The translations under genes and the position numbers were made by a program. The notes under the pieces are model-generated. The model was given only the letters and a program-made list of their open reading frames with translations, did no database searches and was not told the DNA's origin. DNA of 64,000 bases, from positions 372,001 through 436,000 of the forward strand of contig NZ_CP129013.1 of assembly GCF_020524035.2 (NCBI RefSeq). Direction: 5' to 3'. Positions 35,780-45,732 of the stretch are shown piece after piece. Position 1 is the stretch's first letter. The number at the start of each line of letters is the position of its first letter. The stretch comes from Bacillus carboniphilus. GTDB lineage: Bacteria; Bacillota; Bacilli; Bacillales; JAIVKR01.

Positions 35780-36133
35780 ATGGTTAAACTTGTAAAATTA
35801 AGTGATCAGGTGAAGTTAGTTATTGAGTTTCAATCTAAACTTCACTTTATAGAAGTTATGGATATCGTCATGATTGAAAAAGTTCTTAGGAAAACAGTAG
35901 TCACGACTAAAGATGGACGGTCATTTGAGACTTATATATCCCTAAAAGAATTCGAACAAAAATTACCAGACAATTATTTTTTCCGAACTCATAAATCTTA
36001 TATTATTAATATGTGTCAAATTATGAGGATAGAGCCATATTCTTCAACTATTTCTTCGGTAATATTTAAAGGACTTAAAAAGGGCGCTTTTATCACAAAG
36101 GAGCGTTATAAAATTTTACTTGAAATGATCTGA
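35780..36133 (+). CDS. Single-domain LytTR DNA-binding regulator, 117 aa
   Basis: The protein is one LytTR domain without a receiver: VMDIVMIEKVLRKTVVTT, SLKEFEQKLPDNYFFRTHKSYIIN (the DNA-contact strand) and ITKERYKILLEM. GGAGGGGATGGG precedes the ATG. Stand-alone LytTR regulators often control bacteriocin or transport operons next to them. It is separated by 130 bp from the peptide operon and ends at a convergent terminator. Confidence 0.82.
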   Translation: MVKLVKLSDQVKLVIEFQSKLHFIEVMDIVMIEKVLRKTVVTTKDGRSFETYISLKEFEQKLPDNYFFRTHKSYIINMCQIMRIEPYSSTISSVIFKGLKKGAFITKERYKILLEMI

Positions 36134-36171
36134 AAATTTCAATTTAAAAGAAAAAAGATTTTTAATAATAA

Positions 36172-36204
36172 AAAGACCATAACCATAAATCGGTAATGGT
36201 CTTT
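36172..36204. terminator. Convergent terminator
   Basis: AAAGACCAT and ATGGTCTTT with an inner ACC/GGT pair; A-run before and short T-run after, usable on either strand. Confidence 0.7.
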
Positions 36205-36259
36205 AGGTTTGAAATTTTCTTTATGTTCAATGTTGCTAAACGGGCGCACTGAGCTTTTC

Positions 36260-37033
36260 TTATTTCCATTTTTCTAATGTTTGTGATAAGGTGTATTCGT
36301 TGTACAGTTCCCCACTAACTTTAATGTATACTTCCTCAAGGCTTTTCGATTCGTACCGTGAAAATAGCACATCAACCGATTCTCCTGAAGTTAATAGAGA
36401 GCCATCCTTCATAATTGAAATACGGTCACAAGTTGTTTCAGCAAATTGTAAGTTGTGAGTCGTAAGTAATATGCTCGTTCCTTTTTTCTTAATTTCTTTT
36501 AGTAAATCTTTCACAATAAGTATCATATCAGGATCTAGGCCGTTTGTTGGCTCATCAAATAATAGAAATTTTGGATGATGAAGAAGAGCTGAAATAATTT
36601 GAAGCTTTTTCTTCATTCCATGAGAAAAGGACTTAATAAGCTCATCTTTATGTTTCCATAAATGAAAAATATTCATCCACTCTTCTATGCTTTCGTAAGT
36701 TGATTTTGAATCTAGTTGTCTAAGGGATCGTACGAAATCTAAAAACTCAAAAGCAGTTAAGTCATCAATAAGTTGATCAGAATCAGGTACAACGCCTATT
36801 AATTGTTTAACCTTTAGGTTTTCTTTAGGAATAGGGTGATCAAAAATAGTGATCGATCCATTGTCGGCTTGAATTAGTCCTGTAAGTAGCTTTAAAGTAG
36901 TTGTTTTACCACAGCCGTTAGATCCAATTAGGCCAAAAATTTCATTATCATTAACTTGAAAAGAGATATTTTCAATAATTTGTTTTTTCCCAAAGTTTTT
37001 TGACAAGTTGGAAACGTTTAGTATTGGTTTCAA
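36260..37033 (-). CDS. ABC transporter ATP-binding protein
   Basis: Walker A GSNGCGKTT, signature SFSHGMKKKL (His replaces the second Gly-position residue of LSGGQ types, common in drug/peptide exporters of this class), Walker B FLLFDEPTNGLD and switch His TTHN. TTG 37033 (MKPILNVSNL) is preferred over an upstream GTG since GAGGTG lies seven bases before it. Likely partner of the permease at 32996, or of an export system with the response regulator gene upstream on the same strand. Confidence 0.85.
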   Translation of the reverse strand: MKPILNVSNLSKNFGKKQIIENISFQVNDNEIFGLIGSNGCGKTTTLKLLTGLIQADNGSITIFDHPIPKENLKVKQLIGVVPDSDQLIDDLTAFEFLDFVRSLRQLDSKSTYESIEEWMNIFHLWKHKDELIKSFSHGMKKKLQIISALLHHPKFLLFDEPTNGLDPDMILIVKDLLKEIKKKGTSILLTTHNLQFAETTCDRISIMKDGSLLTSGESVDVLFSRYESKSLEEVYIKVSGELYNEYTLSQTLEKWK

Positions 37034-37117
37034 TGGATTCACCTCTAGGATCACTATAATACCAAATAAAAAGAAAAGCTAGTCTTCTTGTTGGAAGTGG
37101 TCGGATTTTTGAGTGAA

Positions 37118-37831
37118 TTAAATTGACAGTTGTTTGATAAGAGGTTGATACTTTGATTTACTTACTTTCACTAAGTCAGAAGAACCAGACACTTTAATAT
37201 TGTAAGATTTCATATAAGGATCAGGAGAGATCTCATCTATCTTATTTAACGAAACTAAGTATGATTGATGAGGTCTGAAGAATCGATATTTTTGAAGCCT
37301 TAATTCTAAAGCTGATAGAGATTCATTCGTTTCAATTCGCTCATTATCTGTTAAAAAAATGAACGTTTTTTTTCCTTGCCTTTCAATAAATACAATATCG
37401 TTTATGGAAACAAATTTGATTGAGCTTTTTATTTTAATCCCAATTCTATCTTGTTTATCAGTTGTTCTTATCCGACTAATTGCTTTATAAATAGATAAAT
37501 ATAACTTATTTAGGTTAACGGGTTGAACTAAATAGTCCACTGCATCAACTTCATATCCCTTTATAGCATCTCCCTTATGTTGTGCTGTAAGAATTAGTTG
37601 GACAGAGGGGTGAGTTTTTATAATATTTCTGCATAAAAGAAAACCATCAACTGTTGTAGCGTGAATATTTACCATAATGATGTCGATATGTTGTTTATAG
37701 AGCGCTTCGCTAATTTCTGGTAAATGATTGCTAAAATACACTTTATCCACCTCCGATAAGAGGGTTAAAAATGAATAGAGGTTTTCTATAGTCTCTTCAT
37801 GATCATCTATCATTAAAATATTTATACTCAT
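37118..37831 (-). CDS. LytTR response regulator with a degenerate receiver domain
   Basis: N-terminal receiver (1-118) keeps the acidic pair IDD but has Asn55 (MVNIHATTVDG) in place of the phospho-accepting Asp and Gln103 (LVQPVN) in place of the conserved Lys. C-terminal LytTR domain (about 135-237) is normal (VSINDIVFIERQGKKTFIF, YRFFRPHQSYLV). It thus probably works without phosphorylation; no histidine kinase is nearby. ATG 37831 is favoured by AAGGATGTGAAGG. The ABC ATPase gene follows 64 bp downstream, likely in one operon. Confidence 0.82.
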   Translation of the reverse strand: MSINILMIDDHEETIENLYSFLTLLSEVDKVYFSNHLPEISEALYKQHIDIIMVNIHATTVDGFLLCRNIIKTHPSVQLILTAQHKGDAIKGYEVDAVDYLVQPVNLNKLYLSIYKAISRIRTTDKQDRIGIKIKSSIKFVSINDIVFIERQGKKTFIFLTDNERIETNESLSALELRLQKYRFFRPHQSYLVSLNKIDEISPDPYMKSYNIKVSGSSDLVKVSKSKYQPLIKQLSI

Positions 37832-38013
37832 AACCTTCACATCCTTTATATCCATGGAGAAAATGGGTACTTTGTCCTTTGAATTTTATATTAGTACTTT
37901 TATTATTTAAATAATAAAGAGGAAAATCAAGCTGTTTACTTAAAAATGAAGAATTTTAACTAGATTTTAGGAATAAAAAAACAAATGAATAGTTAATATT
38001 TACAATTTTAATA

Positions 38014-38031
38014 AACTTGTATATACAAGTT
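38014..38031. promoter_or_regulatory. 18-bp perfect palindrome, GntR-operator-like
   Basis: AACTTGTATATACAAGTT. The core TTGTATATACAA is the type of site bound by GntR/HutC repressors such as TreR. It lies 180 bp upstream of the response regulator gene and 35 bp past brnQ. Confidence 0.4.
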
Positions 38032-38034
38032 AAA

Positions 38035-38065
38035 AAATTAAAAAAGCTAACGATTTACGTCAGCT
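38035..38065 (-). terminator. brnQ terminator
   Basis: On the minus strand AGCTGACG, loop TAAAT, CGTTAGCT then TTTTTTAATTTTTT. Confidence 0.8.
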
Positions 38066-39367
38066 CTAATAATGACTTGTAACTTTTTCTTTTCGAAATA
38101 GAATTCCTATAAGACCACCAACAATACAAGGGAGAATCCAAGCTAAGCCTTGTTCGTATAAAGGTAGAAAACTTAACAAGCTGCTAAACGGTAGCTTTAA
38201 GCCTATCATAAGGCTAATGATTCCAGCTCCAATTGTGGCTCCTATATATATGCTTTGTGAAAGATTAAGCATAGAATCAAGTAAAGTAAGGGTAATTAAC
38301 ACTATTGTTATAGGATAAATAATAGTTAAAACAGGAATTGAATAAGCGATAATGGCTTCTAGGCCTACATTAGAAACAAGAGCACTGACAACAGAAAATA
38401 GTAAAACAAATTGATGGTATAGTATTCTTGGGAGAATCTTATGGAAGTATTGGCTACATGCAACAATGAGTCCAACGGTAGTTGTAAAGCAAGCTAACGT
38501 AATTACTGTACCTAATAATATGGTTCCAGTATGACCTAAGATGGTAAATGCGATTTTAGATAAAAGATCTCCACCATTCTTAAAAGTTCCTAATGATTGA
38601 CTAGTAGCACCTAAATACCCTAAAGCAATGTACACAAGGGCAAGTCCTGAAGCAGCAATTATACCTACTTTTATTGTGAGTTTTTCTAATTCTATTTTAT
38701 TAGCGACACCCAGTTGCTTCATTAATGAAATGACGACGATTCCAAATGTAACAGAGCCTAAAGCATCCATTGTTAAGTATCCATCATTAAACCCTGCGAA
38801 AAAAGCTCCTTTTTCAAAATTAGGTGTTGGAGTACCGAGTTCTCCAATAGGATCCATTATTCCTTTAAACGACATTACGGCTAAAATGAGTAAAATAATA
38901 GGGGTTAAAATACTCCCAATTCGATCAATGAGATTCGAAGGATTCAATGATACTTTATAAGCCATAAAAAAATATATAGCGACGAAAATAAATAAAATGA
39001 ATGGTGATGGCTCTGTTTGAAAAAAGTTACTTACACCTACTTCAAAACTGACTGTGGCTGTTCTTGGAATAGCAAAGAACGGTCCAATGGTAAGGTAAAG
39101 TATACAAGAAAATATCATTCCAAAGGTGGGATGTACACGACTCGATAAACTTTCGATATCTGAACCAGATCGTGCCACTGCCAAAATACCTAAAAAGGGA
39201 AGTCCGACTGCTGTTGTTATAAAGCCTGCCATAGCGATCCAAAAAGATGTTCCAGAAGCTTGTCCGATTAACGGTGGAAAGATTAAGTTTCCTGCCCCAA
39301 AAAAAAGTGCGAAAAGCATTAGGCCTATCATAATAGTCTGTTTAATTGAAATTTTACTGTTATTCAT
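38066..39367 (-). CDS. brnQ: Branched-chain amino acid carrier, LIVCS family
   Basis: 433 residues, about 12 helices. Typical opening QTIMIGLMLFALFFGAGNLIFPP, then GPFFAIPRTATVSFEVG and TMDALGSVTFGIVV, the LIVCS signatures. Imports Leu, Ile and Val with Na+ or H+. ATG behind GGAGG. Monocistronic. Confidence 0.93.
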   Translation of the reverse strand: MNNSKISIKQTIMIGLMLFALFFGAGNLIFPPLIGQASGTSFWIAMAGFITTAVGLPFLGILAVARSGSDIESLSSRVHPTFGMIFSCILYLTIGPFFAIPRTATVSFEVGVSNFFQTEPSPFILFIFVAIYFFMAYKVSLNPSNLIDRIGSILTPIILLILAVMSFKGIMDPIGELGTPTPNFEKGAFFAGFNDGYLTMDALGSVTFGIVVISLMKQLGVANKIELEKLTIKVGIIAASGLALVYIALGYLGATSQSLGTFKNGGDLLSKIAFTILGHTGTILLGTVITLACFTTTVGLIVACSQYFHKILPRILYHQFVLLFSVVSALVSNVGLEAIIAYSIPVLTIIYPITIVLITLTLLDSMLNLSQSIYIGATIGAGIISLMIGLKLPFSSLLSFLPLYEQGLAWILPCIVGGLIGILFRKEKVTSHY

Positions 39368-39502
39368 GATGTAAACCTCCGAGTGTGATTATTCAGATAT
39401 TTTTAGATATGAACAAATACCGAATTAGATTATCACACTTTAAGGTTCTAGGGAAGGAGGGTTCGATTAAAGAAAAGAACTTATTTAAAAACCTGAAGAT
39501 GA

Positions 39503-39638
39503 GGGGAGCTGTCCAATAAGTCCATGTTCATTGTAAATGAGGACAAATTGAAAACCCAAAAATGTCGATATAACAGCATTTTTGGGTTTTACTTTTATCA
39601 AGGATTTGTCTAAAAAGTTACTTTTCAGACAGCCTCTC
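39503..39638. repeat. MITE-like repeat family B, copy 2 (longer)
   Basis: Bounded by GAGGGGAGCTGTCC and AGACAGCCTCTC inverted ends; contains the same CCCAAAAATG...GGGTTTT stem as copy 1 at 15393 but in opposite orientation. Non-coding, fills the brnQ upstream gap. Confidence 0.7.
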
Positions 39639-39652
39639 CATGTCTCAAAATA

Positions 39653-40063
39653 TTAAGAAAAAACTCTTGGTCTAATACGAGGAATTGTTTCGTTAATTAA
39701 TGGAACTGGGGTGTCGTCAGCTGCTGATGCATCTGCAACTGCTTGAAGGACCGTTTGAACTGTAGAATCAACTTGCTGATCACTTCTTTGTGCAATTTCT
39801 ATTACGACTTCAATGGCTAGTGTCGAAAAATTAGAAAAATCAGAAACGTCGAATTGGACGATTGAAGAAGAATTGCTAGCAACGACTACTTCCGTCACAT
39901 CTGTTCTTGTGTCAGCATTATTAAATAAGCGGACTCGAACGGTTGCTGAAAACGTTGGATCAGTATTCTTAATTCCAACAGAAAGGGTGTTGACGATGGT
40001 AGTCATGGCCTGATTTGGATTAGTGTTTACGAATTGTCCTGTTCCTCTAACGATTCTTCCCAT
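39653..40063 (-). CDS. Hypothetical beta-rich protein, 136 aa
   Basis: Starts MGRIVRGTGQFVNTNPNQ; about 90 residues of alternating hydrophobic/polar strands (ATVRVRLFNNADTRTDVTEVVV, SSSIVQFDVSDFS) followed by a low-complexity Asp/Ala/Val region. No signal peptide, no Cys. GGAGGGATAT precedes the ATG. I recognise no family; composition is reminiscent of spore-surface or assembly proteins, but this is only impression. Confidence 0.65.
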   Translation of the reverse strand: MGRIVRGTGQFVNTNPNQAMTTIVNTLSVGIKNTDPTFSATVRVRLFNNADTRTDVTEVVVASNSSSIVQFDVSDFSNFSTLAIEVVIEIAQRSDQQVDSTVQTVLQAVADASAADDTPVPLINETIPRIRPRVFS

Positions 40064-40224
40064 TTATATCCCTCCTTTCAATGTTCTCACTATATTAATA
40101 TTTTTTTAACTTCCTTTTTGATTGGACAACTTTTAAAAATGTGCTCATAACTACATTAGGGGTTAAATAATTTTGTTTTATAGTACATATATTTATTAAT
40201 AGTGATTGAAAGGGGGAGGTCAAG

Positions 40225-40536
40225 TTGAGTGAAAAATTCTGGCCTATAGTTATGGTAATATTGATCGTAGTTTCTGCTTCTTGGGTGCAAGGGGACATGC
40301 TTAAGATCGACGATCAACTTTCTTCATATTATGGGGATAGTGAACAAATAGAAGTGAGTAATCAAACGAATCATTACTCTTATGTGGAATTTGAAAATCG
40401 TTTAATCAACCGTCGAATTGTAAATGGTTATGTGGTAGAAACGTTTCAAGAATTTGAAATTTATAAGGATGAAAAGGGTAGCTTAATAAAAGAACGACCT
40501 ACGAATCACATAAATTACATTAGGTATCGAAACTAG
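40225..40536 (+). CDS. Hypothetical membrane-anchored protein, 103 aa
   Basis: TTG 40225 follows AAAGGGGGAGG. Residues 5-23 form a signal-anchor helix (FWPIVMVILIVVSASW); the rest is an extracytoplasmic polar domain with many Asn, Tyr and Glu. No family recognised. Converges on the acetyltransferase gene with only five bases between stops. Confidence 0.65.
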   Translation: MSEKFWPIVMVILIVVSASWVQGDMLKIDDQLSSYYGDSEQIEVSNQTNHYSYVEFENRLINRRIVNGYVVETFQEFEIYKDEKGSLIKERPTNHINYIRYRN

Positions 40537-40541
40537 AAGAT

Positions 40542-40985
40542 TCATATCTTTAATGACATTAATGTTTGTCTCTCTGAGAACCCCATTTTTTTATATAGAT
40601 ACTTTGCTGGGTTGTTAACAAAAACATTTAAACGAATCTCGTTATAGCCTTTCTCTTTTAAAGAATTGATTCCTGCTTTAAGAAGCTTCGTTCCAATTCC
40701 TGTTTTTCGCTTTGGAGGAAGGACATAAAGGTCGAAAATATAGCCAATTGTCTCCTTCTCAATGTAATAATCCATGTTTTCTCCTAACAAAATCCAACCA
40801 TAAATTTGGTTGTTTCCTTTTGCGATTAAATAATAACCCCCGTTTTGAAGGATGAATTGGTTAAGTTTGATCATTTTATCTATATTTGTTGGCAATAATG
40901 GTTCTTCTGCAAGGGTGTTATCAGGACTATTGAAAATGAATTCAATATCTGTCTGATTGGCTTCTTTTATATTGAAGATAATCAT
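40542..40985 (-). CDS. GNAT-family N-acetyltransferase
   Basis: About 147 residues. The acetyl-CoA binding segment is FDLYVLPPKRKTGIGTKLLKA (RxxGxGxxL pattern) and the end YLYKKMGFSER is typical. Start near AGGTGATG; the exact initiation codon is uncertain by a few residues. Substrate unknown. Confidence 0.82.
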   Translation of the reverse strand: MIIFNIKEANQTDIEFIFNSPDNTLAEEPLLPTNIDKMIKLNQFILQNGGYYLIAKGNNQIYGWILLGENMDYYIEKETIGYIFDLYVLPPKRKTGIGTKLLKAGINSLKEKGYNEIRLNVFVNNPAKYLYKKMGFSERQTLMSLKI

Positions 40986-41040
40986 CACCTGCTTAAGTAG
41001 AATAAGGTTTTACTACTATCTTATGAAGAGAGGAAAAGAT

Positions 41041-42211
41041 TTATTTTCTAAGAAATGGTTCGCAATGGTGACTAAAAGCAATGGTCCCCTTGCAAATGGT
41101 CATGACAACAAAATTGTTTTCATTTAACACGACAATGTCAGCGTCTTTTCCAATATCTATACTCCCTTTACGCTTCCATATACCGAGCTGCTTTGCAGGG
41201 TTAACAGAACTCATTTTAATACAATCTTCTATCGAGCAGTTTGTAAAACTCATCATGTTTAATACAGCGCTGTTCATGGTTAACATACTTCCTGCTAGAG
41301 TACCATCTTCCAATGTAGCTTTCCCATCTTGTACGAAAACTCTTTGATTAGCAAGCTCGTAAACGTCATTGTCTAAGCCTTTTGCCATAATGGAATCGGT
41401 GACTAGTAAAATGTTCTCCCGGTCCTTTTACTTGATAAACGAATTGAATAGTTTCTGGATGAAGGTGGATGCCATCTGCAATTAGTTCTACCATAATTCC
41501 TTCACTACTGAGACATCCTCCAACAATCCCAGGCTCCCGATGGTGAAATGGGCGCATCCCATTAAATAAGTGGGTTGCTTGTTTAGCACCAGATGTATAC
41601 CCTTCTATAAATTCTGAAAAGGTTGCGTTACTATGTCCAAGAGAAGGAATAACATTATTATTGGCTAAAAATTTTATGAAAGGGGTCGCGTTTTCACCTT
41701 CAGGTGCAACCGTAACAACTTTTATTTTTCCTTTTGCTAACTTTTGCCATTTTGAAAATTGGATTATAGAAGGTGCTTGAATATGGTGCTTTGGTTGCGC
41801 TCCGGCTCGTCGTTCATTTATAAAAGGACCTTCTAAATGGATACCAATAATCTCAGCTTCATCAGGATGAGAAGTATATGTTCCAACAGATTCAAGAGCT
41901 CTTTCAATCTCTTTGTTTGAGGTAGTCATAGTAGTAGGTAAAAAACTTGTTGTACCTTCTTTTACGAGTTGTTTTGCCATTTTTGAGAGAGATTTGTGAG
42001 TGCCGTCCATGGCATCTGCTCCACCAGCTCCATGAAGATGAAGATCGATTCTTCCAGGAATTATTTTAAAGTTACTTGGGAAAACAAAATGATTTTGTTC
42101 ACATAGTTGAATGTTTGGATCGGCAAAGGATTGAATGATCCCGTTTTTTATTACTATACCGCGATTTACAATTTCTTTTTCACAGTACAAGGGTGCACCA
42201 GTTAATATCAT
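41041..42211 (-). pseudogene. nagA: N-acetylglucosamine-6-phosphate deacetylase, with one frameshift
   Basis: First segment (42211 to about 41425) has the amidohydrolase HLHGAGG, the metal Glu in HLEGPFIN, SLGHSNAT and the HLFNGMRPFHHR block. After YQVK near 41425 one extra C/G shifts the frame; the other frame continues ENILLVTDSIMAKGLD (metal/catalytic Asp) to the normal end GKDADIVVLN. Intact length would be about 389 residues. Converts GlcNAc-6-P to GlcN-6-P for sugar recycling. nagB is not adjacent. AAGGAG precedes the two possible ATGs. Confidence 0.88.
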
Positions 42212-42306
42212 CATTTTCTCCTTACACTAAAAATTTATATAACAACCTTAATAAGATTATTATATAATAAAGATTGGTTCAATAGACATTGAAAGGAGGT
42301 TATTCG

Positions 42307-44387
42307 TTGAAGAAGTATTTACTTTTCATCACAATTATCGTAACAACAATTACATTTCCAACTAATATTTTCGCCAATCAAAATGATGAAAGAGTCGAAA
42401 AATTGGTAGTGAAACAAAAAGACAATGAGATTATAAAAGTCCCAGATTCCGTAAAAGAAATTTCAACAACCATTAAAAATGTAAAAGTGATTGAAGGAAC
42501 GAAAGAGGAAATTAAGGGGATTAAAAAAGAATTACAAAAAGATTCAGATGTAGAATATGTTGAGGAAGTCGTGAAATATAAGCTCTTTAAAACATCGGAT
42601 GATTCTTACTATAAGGGGAACCAACAAGATGTCTTTCAGGAAATAGGTGTAGAGGCAGCATGGGATATTTATCAGCCTCTCCAAAGGGTAAAGGTAGCGA
42701 TCATTGATTCAGGAATTGATTCAGACCACTCTGATTTAAAAGCGAATATATCAAGTGACAAAAAAAGTATGATGACATCAACTGTTGAAGATATTGATGG
42801 TCATGGTACTCACGTAGCTGGAATCATTGGCGCAATAACAGATAACAATAAAGGAATTGCCTCTATATCTAAAGGAACGTCCCTTCTTCCAATTAAAGCT
42901 GGAGAAGGAGACGAGATAGATGATTATGTCATTGCTCAAGCGATCATTTATGCAGTTGATAACGGAGCAAAAATAATTAATTTAAGCTTAGGAGGTATTT
43001 ATGACTCCAAAGTGTTACAAGACGCAATTGATTATGCCGATTCAAAAAAATGTTTTAGTTATTGCTGCTGCTGGGAATGAAAGTACGAATAGAGAAAGTT
43101 TTCCTGCAGCTTCTAATAATGTGTTAGGCGTTGGTGCACTTGATAATCGTTTAAATAGCCTAGCTAATTACTCCAACTATGGTTCTTGGGTTTCGGTTTC
43201 AGCACCGGGTACAAATATCTTTAGTACTTATTTAAATAACACATACCGTTCATCAAGTGGAACGAGTATGTCTAGTCCATTTGTAGCATCTCTAGCTGCA
43301 ATGATTATGAATCAAGCACCTTATTTGTCTGCTGATCAAACAAGGTGGATTATAGAAAAAACAAGTGATGATTTCACAGGTAGTGACAAGATTAGTCATG
43401 GAAAAATAGATGTGGACGGTTCACTTAAGTTTATTGATACGTATAATCGAATTTATGGACAAGATGGGATTGAAACATCCATTGCCATTTCCAAAAACAG
43501 TTGGCCTGAGAGAATGCAGGCAGAGCTTTCTCCTTATGAACGTTCATTAAACAAAAACATTGAAGAGAAGAGTGGCTCGTTTGCCTACCTAGCAAGCTAT
43601 GAAACGTTCCCTGATAGTTTATCTGCCAGCTCATTAGCCTATAAAACGCAGGCACCTATTTTGCTGACTCAATCGAATGGATTAAATGATTCTGTTAAGG
43701 AAGAATTGAAAAGATTGAACATTACAGATGTCGTTTTACTAGGTGGAGAAGTTGCTCTATCAGATAAAGTCAAGGAAGACGCTGAAAATGAAGGTTATCG
43801 TACGACAAGAATTAGTGGTCCAACAAGGTATGAAACAGCTGCTGAGATAGGAGACTATATTGCAAAGAAAAACGGTGAAGTCATTGTTGCCAGTGGTCAA
43901 AGCTTTGCAGATTCTTTATCGGCTTCAGCAATAGCGGCGAAGCTTCAAATACCGATCGTTTTCGTTAAAGGTAATGAAATACCGACAGCAACAAAAGAGT
44001 TTTTAAATAAATATGACTTTTCCTCCATTTATGTCGTTGGTGGAGAAAAGGTCGTTTCAAAGAAAATTGCTTCAACTCTAAAGGCTACTCGAATAGCAGG
44101 AGTGGATCGCTATGAAACAAATAAAGCGATATTATCTTATTTTTCTAAGCGCTATCCTATAGATGATCTCGTTTTTGCAACAGGTACCAATTATAAAGAT
44201 GCTTTAACGGGTAGTGGGTTTGCAGGCTTCAAATAACGCTGGACTTGTTTTGACACATCCTAGTGAATTACAGTCTTCAACAAAAGCCTATATTGGACAG
44301 GTTAATTCTGATAATTTCACTGTTTTAGGAGGACCAGTAGCTATTGAATCAGAAATAGTCTGGCAAATTGATAGTATCATACAGTGA
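42307..44387 (+). pseudogene. Secreted subtilisin-like protease with CWB2 anchor repeats, two frameshifts
   Basis: TTG 42307 behind AAAGGAGG; signal peptide (MKKYLLFITIIVTTITFP). The S8 domain has Asp in AIIDSGIDSDHS, His in GHGTHVAGI and Ser in SGTSMSSPF. Three CWB2 repeats follow (RIYGQDGIETS, RISGPTRYETA, RIAGVDRYETN). An extra A in the A7 run at 43044-43050 and an extra G at 44225-44226 break the frame; correcting both gives one ORF to 44387. Wall-bound extracellular protease similar in design to Vpr-like enzymes. Probable sequencing errors. Confidence 0.87.
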
Positions 44388-44412
44388 TTTTTCGAATATA
44401 GTTACATTTGGA

Positions 44413-44440
44413 AAAGGTTAACGAGTGGGTTAACCTTTTT
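44413..44440 (+). terminator. Terminator of the wall-bound protease gene
   Basis: AAAGGTTAAC, six-base loop, GTTAACCTTT plus T-run. Confidence 0.85.
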
Positions 44441-44507
44441 TCTATATATAAATATGATAAAATGTGAAGGTGATATTTTCAAACCACTGTAGAAAGGAAA
44501 ACATAGA

Positions 44508-45729
44508 TTGAATGATTTGAAGATGACAAAATCAAGAAGAGTTTTTATCGCATGTATTTTAGGCTCTTTATCGGCCCTTGGCCCGTTATCTATCGATATG
44601 TATTTACCATCGTTACCCTTGTTAACGAAAGATCTACATACGACAACCTCTCTCATACAGTTGTCGTTAACTGCATGTTTACTTGGGATTGCTATAGGGC
44701 AACTTTTTTTCGGTCCAATCAGTGACAAGATTGGGCGAAAAAAGCCGCTTATAGTTGCTTTGTTATTATATAGTTTTTCATCCTTTTTCTGCTCTGCTAC
44801 AGACTCTGCTTTTATGTTGGTTATTTTTCGATTTTTACAAGGTTTTTTCGGTGCTGGCGGGATTGTAATTTCTCGATCTATTGTAAGAGATCTTTATTCG
44901 GGTAGTGAGTTAACAAAATTTTATGCCTTGTTAATGCTTGTAAATGGTTCTGCTCCTATTTTAGCACCAGTCATTGGAGGCCAATTGCTTTATATTACAT
45001 CATGGAGAGGTGTATTTGTTGTATTGGCTATATTAAGCGTGATTATGCTTATCGCTGTGGTATGGAAAATTCCTGATACATTATCTGAGGGGAATCGAAT
45101 ACAAGGCAATTGGAAAGATACATTTCACTCCTACTTGTCTTTGTTAAAAAATCGACAATTTATCGGTTATGCCTTCACTCAAGGATTTGTCATGGCAGCG
45201 ATGTTTGCTTATATTGCTGGTTCTCCATTTGTTATACAATCCATTTATGGTGTCTCTCCGCAAATGTTTAGTTTTATTTTTGCAGTAAATGGGGGGAGGT
45301 ATTATCATTGCTAGCCAATTAACAGGGAGATTGGCAGAAAAAATAGGAGAAATGAGACTTTTTAAAGCGGGTATTTCAATCGCATTTCTTGGTAGTATAT
45401 TGTTATTCGTCAGTATTCTATTCAGCTTGCCGCTAGTGGTTGTTCTTATTGCTCTTTTCCTAGTTGTCTCAAGTGTAGGGTTAGTGGCCACTTCCTCTTT
45501 TTCACTTGCTATGCAAAATCAGGAGCGGTCTGCGGGAAGTGCAGCAGCGATGCTAGGTTTACTTCCGTTTGTTTTAGGCGCAGTGGTTGCACCATTAGTA
45601 GGATTATTTGGTGAAAAAACAGCCGTTCCTATGGCAATCGTCATTGTTGTGTGTGAAATACTAGCTTTGCTTAGTTATTTTCTTTTGGTGAGGAAAACAG
45701 AAGGCCAAGTAAGTCGTGAAGTAGCCTAA
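44508..45729 (+). pseudogene. Bcr/CflA-type MFS drug exporter, frameshift in a G6 run
   Basis: Twelve helices; DHA1 motif A is GPISDKIGRKKP and the opening LGPLSIDMYLPSLP is typical of Bcr/CflA (bicyclomycin/chloramphenicol resistance family). The G6 tract at 45291-45296 has one G too many: FAVNG then continues GGIIIASQLTGRLAEK in the second frame to 45729. TTG start behind AAAGGAAAA. Proton-driven efflux of an unknown drug. Confidence 0.86.
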
Positions 45730-45732
45730 AGG

